9,182 nt of DNA from assembly GCA_025362915.1 (NCBI GenBank), contig JANYEU010000360.1, positions 1 through 9,182 of the forward strand. Direction: 5' to 3'. A program made the translations under genes and the position numbers. The notes below the pieces were generated by a model. That model was not told where the DNA came from, did not search any database, and saw only the letters and a list, made by a program, of their open reading frames with translations. This DNA is from Chitinophagaceae bacterium (GTDB lineage: Bacteria > Bacteroidota > Bacteroidia > Chitinophagales > Chitinophagaceae). The stretch's first letter is position 1, and every line of letters starts with the position of its first letter. Below, in pieces: positions 5,828-9,182 of this stretch.

Positions 5828-6841
5828 CTAGAATTTTGGACAATTGATGGGCTTATCGGTACTTGGTCTGTAGATATACATGGCAGAAATTTCAATACCC
5901 CCATTCCCATTACTAGCAGTTTTTAATGACGAAGTATTTACATCGTAAGTTATACCAAGGCGTACATCATTATATTCTAAACCCAAGTAAGGTATGATAG
6001 CATCTTTAAGACGAATCCAGCTGCCAATATATAAACTGGTTTGTTTTACCTCTTCTTCTGGATTTGTAATAAATTGGAATGCGCCACCTATTACTGTTTC
6101 GCTTGCACCACCCTGAAATGTTTGAATACCACTAAAATGCAACGTAGTAGCAGGCCCTACTGCAAAATAAGTTCCTGCATGTATTGTAGTCCTGGGGTTT
6201 AGCACATAGCTCTCAGCACTAGTAAGCTTTTGCGTAGGCTTATTAATATGATACATACTTATACCACCGTAAAAATTATTTCTGTCATTCGTACTGCCAC
6301 TATAAAGTATACCAGCATTCATATCAAAATAATTGGATGAAAGCGTAGCTGTTCCAAAATTTTCTTGAGAAACCGGATTCGTAAACCCATTAACAGTTAA
6401 CTGATCTTCAAATTTAAGACTCGTTGTGTTAATGAACATGTTAGCATACGTAGCTTGTATACCTCCACTCAATTGGTGGAATCCATCTTCATCCAATCCT
6501 TTGTGATAGGCAGTAGAAAGACTGAAATAATTAAAATTTACTGCTCCTCCTGCACTGTTATCATTCAAAAACAATGCTCCAACACCCCAGTTGTCATTGT
6601 TAGGTATAAATTTCTTACCTACATGAAAATCTACAGAACCTGTAGTGGTAATGAATGCGTTGTTGATAGACGGCCACTGGTTGCGATAGTCTCCCGTAAC
6701 CCTTACAGCACCATCAAACTTACCCGTAAAAGCAGGGTTTAATGTAAGCGGCGAAGAAAAGAATTGGGAAAAATGCGGATCTTGTGCATGAAGACTATTG
6801 CACAGAACAGTTAATAAAATGAGGATTAATAAATTTTTCAT
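5828..6841 (-). CDS. PorP/SprF family type IX secretion-associated outer-membrane protein, 337 aa
   Basis: PorP/SprF proteins are outer-membrane beta-barrels linked to the Bacteroidota type IX secretion system and gliding machinery; SprF-type members help export or display specific large adhesins. The sequence has a Sec signal peptide (1-19, cleavage likely at HA-Q), the hallmark start QDPHFSQFFSSPLTLNPAFTG (20-40, given here only as family hallmark QDPxFSQFxxxPLxxNPAxTG), alternating aromatic strands such as NWGVGALFLN and GFHQLSGGIQATY, and the C-terminal Cys-Pro-Lys-Phe ending seen in the family. Length is typical. No large adhesin gene or other secretion gene lies nearby, so it is an orphan member rather than part of a porK-N cluster. 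A candidate -7 box about 100 bases upstream (6944-6951) suggests a long leader. Whether it is the core PorP or an SprF paralogue cannot be told. Confidence 0.9.
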   Translation of the reverse strand: MKNLLILILLTVLCNSLHAQDPHFSQFFSSPLTLNPAFTGKFDGAVRVTGDYRNQWPSINNAFITTTGSVDFHVGKKFIPNNDNWGVGALFLNDNSAGGAVNFNYFSLSTAYHKGLDEDGFHQLSGGIQATYANMFINTTSLKFEDQLTVNGFTNPVSQENFGTATLSSNYFDMNAGILYSGSTNDRNNFYGGISMYHINKPTQKLTSAESYVLNPRTTIHAGTYFAVGPATTLHFSGIQTFQGGASETVIGGAFQFITNPEEEVKQTSLYIGSWIRLKDAIIPYLGLEYNDVRLGITYDVNTSSLKTASNGNGGIEISAMYIYRPSTDKPINCPKF

Positions 6842-6943
6842 TTGTTGTTATTAATGATTGACTACTAAACTAAAGCAAACGTTGTATAGCCATGAAAATT
6901 TGAGACTTTTTATCATGTATCATTCACTAAACACAATAAAGGA

Positions 6944-6951
6944 CAAATATA
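6944..6951 (-). promoter_or_regulatory. candidate -7 box upstream of the porP/sprF-like gene
   Basis: Reverse-strand TATATTTG (6951 to 6944) is an exact TAnnTTTG match between upp and the porP-like gene and would give a leader of roughly 98 bases. No TTG was found 17-23 bases upstream, so only half of the promoter pattern is present. Confidence 0.35.
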
Positions 6952-6969
6952 GTAGAATATTTCGCGATT

Positions 6970-7623
6970 TTAATATTGTATTTTCGTTCCATAGGCAAGG
7001 TCACCGGCATCGCCAAGCCCAGGTACTATGTATCCTTTTCCCGTAATTTCATCATCTATGTCGCCACACCATATCTTAACATCTTCCCCACACTCCCTAC
7101 GCACATATTCTATTCCAACCGTGCTTGCTATGGCACAAACAACAAAAATACTACTCGGATTGCCTACTCCATTCAAATATTGAACAGTTTTTGCCAACGA
7201 AGCACCTGTTGCAAGCATCGGGTCGCTAATTATCAGTATTTTTTTATCAAGAGAAGGGCAGCTCATATAGTCTAGGCTTATTTCAAAACTTCCGTCCCTT
7301 TTATGTTTCCTGTAAGCAGAAATGAATGCATTATCAGCTTTGTCAAAATAATTCAACATGCCATTATGCAAAGGCAACCCCGCTCGTAGAATTGTAGCCA
7401 ACACAGGTTGTTCTTTCAGCACCTTACTTGTATGTATGCCTAATGGTGTTTGTACTTCCACTTCTCCGTAAGGCAGAATCTTGCTAATTTCATAAGCGGC
7501 AACCTCTCCAATCCGTTCTAGATTTCTTCTAAAGCAAAGCCGGTTCTTTTGTATTTCCACATCCCTCAATTCAGCAACCCAATTACTTACCAAACTATGC
7601 GAATCACTCAAATTAACTACCAT
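6970..7623 (-). CDS. upp: uracil phosphoribosyltransferase, 217 aa
   Basis: The enzyme makes UMP from uracil and PRPP in the pyrimidine salvage pathway. Family landmarks are in order: RRNLERIGEVAAYEISK (32-48), ILRAGLPLHNGM (78-89), the Arg-containing loop AYRKHKRDGSFE (103-114), the PRPP-binding loop IISDPMLATGAS (131-142) and the C-terminal uracil-binding signature YIVPGLGDAGD (198-208). Ser133 before the DP of the PRPP loop replaces the more usual hydrophobic residue. Length is normal for the family (about 210 aa). It is divergent from bcp across a 267-base AT-rich spacer and is followed after 128 bases by the porP-like gene on the same strand. The ATG at 7623 fits the usual N-terminal length. 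The call is secure; other type I phosphoribosyltransferases lack the GDAGD ending. Confidence 0.95.
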   Translation of the reverse strand: MVVNLSDSHSLVSNWVAELRDVEIQKNRLCFRRNLERIGEVAAYEISKILPYGEVEVQTPLGIHTSKVLKEQPVLATILRAGLPLHNGMLNYFDKADNAFISAYRKHKRDGSFEISLDYMSCPSLDKKILIISDPMLATGASLAKTVQYLNGVGNPSSIFVVCAIASTVGIEYVRRECGEDVKIWCGDIDDEITGKGYIVPGLGDAGDLAYGTKIQY

Positions 7624-7890
7624 ATTCTCTTACTTATTTTCTATGAAAACGATATTTCTCAAATCCTGACTGGCAATAATATTGCAAGTATAGTTTATTG
7701 TATAGAATAATTATAAAAATAAAAGCCACCATCACCTATTTACAGGTGTTTCTGTTAAAAAAATTACAATAACTAGTCTTTTACAACCCTCAATCAAGAA
7801 AAATAGCTTATATATGGATAACAAAAGCTACTTTTCGCCCCAAACATATAAGTATTTATTTTTATTGTACGGAAAAATTAATTTAAAACA

Positions 7891-8358
7891 ATGGCAATAT
7901 TAAAAGAAGGGGTTAAAGCCCCAGCCTTCAAGGCGTTAGATCAAAATGGAAAAACAATCGCTTTAAAAGATTTTTTGGGTAAAAGGGTGGTATTGTATTT
8001 CTATCCAAAAGATGATACACCGGGATGTACCGCCCAAGCTTGCAACCTACGTGATAACTACACAGAATTGATAGCACAAGGCTTTCAGGTAATTGGCGTT
8101 AGTGTGGATTCTGTAAAAAGCCACAAAAAGTTTGAAGAAAAGTTTACCCTTCCTTTTCCGTTGGTTTCTGATGAGGAAAAGAAAATAGTGGATGCCTACA
8201 ATTTGTGGGGAGAAAAGAAGTTTATGGGAAAAACCTATATGGGTACTACCAGAACTACCTTTTTGATAGATGAATTGGGTAAGATTAAAAAGATAATAAC
8301 CAAGCCCACCACCCAAAACCATACAGAAGAAATCTTGGCTGCGTGGAACGAAGCATAG
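7891..8358 (+). CDS. bcp: thioredoxin-dependent thiol peroxidase (BCP/PrxQ-type peroxiredoxin), 155 aa
   Basis: This cytosolic peroxiredoxin reduces hydrogen peroxide and organic hydroperoxides, with thioredoxin as the usual electron donor. The active site YPKDDTPGCTAQAC (38-51) carries the peroxidatic Cys46 and the resolving Cys51 five residues on, the PrxQ arrangement also found in E. coli BCP (Cys45/Cys50). VIGVSVDS (92-99), the F-x-LPFPLVSDE stretch and the RTTFLID segment complete the thioredoxin fold. Length is typical. It starts at an ATG without a Shine-Dalgarno site. Upstream, TACTTTTC (7829-7836) is a seven-of-eight match to the -7 pattern but has no partner TTG at the proper spacing. 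It is a single-gene unit ended by a strong hairpin terminator at 8379-8413, divergent from upp. Confidence 0.96.
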   Translation: MAILKEGVKAPAFKALDQNGKTIALKDFLGKRVVLYFYPKDDTPGCTAQACNLRDNYTELIAQGFQVIGVSVDSVKSHKKFEEKFTLPFPLVSDEEKKIVDAYNLWGEKKFMGKTYMGTTRTTFLIDELGKIKKIITKPTTQNHTEEILAAWNEA

Positions 8359-8378
8359 TTTATTTTTTATAAATACAG

Positions 8379-8413
8379 AAGGGATATAATCGCAAAGGTT
8401 GTATCCCTTTTTT
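8379..8413 (+). terminator. intrinsic terminator of bcp
   Basis: A 13-bp stem (8379-8391 with 8397-8409, two G-T wobbles) closes the loop GCAAA and runs directly into TTTTTT (8408-8413). It begins 20 bases after the bcp stop codon. Confidence 0.9.
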
Positions 8414-8498
8414 GTTTTTTGGAGTGAAAAAATCTTTTTCATAGGTTTAGAATTGCCAGTAGGATTTGCATTTCTGATGCTGCAACCAATTAATTGAG

Positions 8499-8836
8499 CC
8501 TATCGATTCTCTTGTCAAGCCAATCAATGCACCTACTTATGCCAATCGATCCTCTTGTCAAGCCAATCGATCCACCTACCCATGCCAATCAATGCACCTA
8601 TCCATCCCAATCGATCCTCTTTCCAAGCCAATCAATCCACCTACTCATGCCAATCAATGCACCTATCTGTGCCAATCGATCCGCTTGTCAAGCTATGCAA
8701 TCCACCTACCTATGCCAATCAATGCACCTACCTGTGCCAATCGATCCGCTTGTCAAGCTATGCAATTCACCTACCTATGCCAATCGATCCACCTACCTAT
8801 GCCAATCGATCCGTTTGTCTAGCTATGCAATCCTCC
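8499..8836. repeat. 21/22-bp tandem repeat array with 65-bp higher-order repeat
   Basis: Fifteen full units plus a partial one start at 8499, 8520, 8542, 8563, 8585, 8607, 8628, 8650, 8672, 8693, 8715, 8737, 8758, 8780, 8802 and 8823. Most begin CCAATCGATCC or CCAATCAATGC; a variant (8693, 8758, 8823) begins CTATGCAAT. Type A units (22 bases) end in ACCTACCTATG-like sequence, type B units (21 bases) end in CTTGTCAAG. From 8563 on the order is strictly A-A-B, a higher-order unit of 65 bases repeated four times; the segments from 8672 and 8737 are nearly identical, a sign of recent duplication. ATCGAT and CTTGTCAAG are palindromic. All three forward frames stay open through the array, so long frames across it are not evidence of coding. 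The 58 bases between the bcp terminator region and the array (about 8442-8498) hold nothing I recognise. Confidence 0.92.
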
Positions 8837-9182
8837 GGCATTACATCATACTGGCAGATGCGGTGCTGCTCATCAGTTTTTGCTACCTATTTAGCAAGGG
8901 TTCTATCAACCTGTTGTCTATCAGTAAAATCATTGTCATCATTACCATCATTGAATCTGGTATCTGCATCCTACAACAATTGGGCATCATCCCAAGCCTC
9001 GATGCCCTGTTCAAGGTTACCGGCAGCAACGAAAATCCCAATGTAACCGCCATGTTTTTGGCAATGTCAGTTCCTGCCTTATTGTTGGTGCTGTTTAGGA
9101 GTGATGTCCCCGAATCTGACAGGTCTCCAAGACCTGTCAGATTTAAATGGACAATCGTTGCCATCCTCTCCATCATCCTTTG
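8722..9182 (+). CDS. O-antigen ligase/polymerase-like membrane protein, partial, 5' end lying in a repeat array
   Basis: Unique sequence from about 8839 onward reads, without a stop to the window edge, as a polytopic membrane protein: a hydrophobic helix starting YIILADAVLLISF, a second helix with SKIIVIITIIESG, the motif ILQQLGIIPSL, then FKVTGSNENPNVTAMFLA, another helix and a basic loop before a further helix. The LQxLGxxPS ... VTGSxxNPN pattern is typical of the O-antigen ligase (Wzy/WaaL-like, PF04932-type) proteins of Bacteroidota, which join or polymerise lipid-linked sugars at the periplasmic face. The start is uncertain: this frame is open back to 8494 through the tandem array, and 8722 is only the last in-frame ATG (others at 8527 and 8695; a TTG at 8815). 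The array-encoded residues do not resemble a membrane protein, so the natural N-terminal helices are probably missing. It may be a pseudogene. The 3' end is outside the window. Confidence 0.6.
   Translation, partial: MHLPVPIDPLVKLCNSPTYANRSTYLCQSIRLSSYAILRHYIILADAVLLISFCYLFSKGSINLLSISKIIVIITIIESGICILQQLGIIPSLDALFKVTGSNENPNVTAMFLAMSVPALLLVLFRSDVPESDRSPRPVRFKWTIVAILSIIL
9113..9143. repeat. 31-bp perfect palindrome inside the O-antigen-ligase-like frame
   Basis: The arms AATCTGACAGGTCT (9113-9126) and AGACCTGTCAGATT (9130-9143) are perfectly complementary around CCA. It encodes the hydrophilic loop PESDRSPRPVRF between two membrane helices, keeping the frame open. I remember similar GACAGGTCT...AGACCTGTC palindromes as dispersed elements in Bacteroidota genomes (recollection, not searched), which would make this an insertion tolerated in a coding loop. 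Confidence 0.7.

Noticed and set aside
7733..7748. Short inverted repeat CACCT / AGGTG between upp and bcp
   Set aside because: Five-bp arms with a 6-base loop are expected by chance and no T-run follows directly.
8499..8836. Possible CRISPR array
   Set aside because: Units are contiguous 21-22-bp repeats without unique spacers, and no cas gene is present.
8555..9046. Forward frame of 163 codons across the second array and into unique sequence
   Set aside because: It is open in the array only because the repeats lack stops, and in the unique part it competes with the clearly hydrophobic O-antigen-ligase-like frame.

Overview
The window looks like a Bacteroidota chromosome segment, most likely from the Chitinophagales/Chitinophagaceae side of the phylum; that placement is an inference from gene content, not a computed phylogeny. 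The pointers are a PorP/SprF-family type IX secretion protein, tandem clpP-clpP-clpX, promoters resembling the Bacteroidota TTG / TAnnTTTG pattern, little sign of Shine-Dalgarno sites, and AT-rich spacers with many inverted repeats.

Layout. 1-431 (-): 5' part of ispG (isoprenoid synthesis), cut by the window edge. 548-1003 (-): a small unrecognised lipoprotein with an exact -7 promoter box almost touching its start codon. 1004-1647: a gene-free stretch with a strong hairpin (1061-1102) and an array of ten 21-bp repeats (1175-1384). 1648-1998 (+): a YvlD/phage-holin-4-2-like membrane protein. 2003-2144: a pair of imperfect inverted repeats leading into the rpiB promoter. 2180-2638 (+): rpiB, followed by a terminator that also serves the opposite strand. 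2771-5671 (-): a Clp protease operon in the order clpP1, clpP2, clpX, then an unlisted 47-codon gene; a terminator-like hairpin separates clpP2 from clpX. 5828-6841 (-): porP/sprF-like outer-membrane protein. 6970-7623 (-): upp (uracil salvage). 7891-8358 (+): bcp peroxiredoxin with a strong terminator. 8499-8836: a second tandem array (21/22-bp units in a 65-bp higher-order repeat) that runs without a break into the reading frame of an O-antigen-ligase-like membrane protein continuing past the right edge; this frame also carries a 31-bp perfect palindrome.

The protein-coding genes are mainly housekeeping functions: isoprenoid precursor synthesis, pentose phosphate isomerisation, ATP-dependent proteolysis, pyrimidine salvage and peroxide detoxification, plus one secretion-related and one polysaccharide-related envelope protein. 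The unusual content is non-coding: two unrelated minisatellites that share a period of about two DNA helical turns, several hairpins or palindromes that look like dispersed elements, and a gene whose 5' end appears to have been overrun by a repeat array. I saw no CRISPR array, transposase, tRNA, rRNA or phage module.
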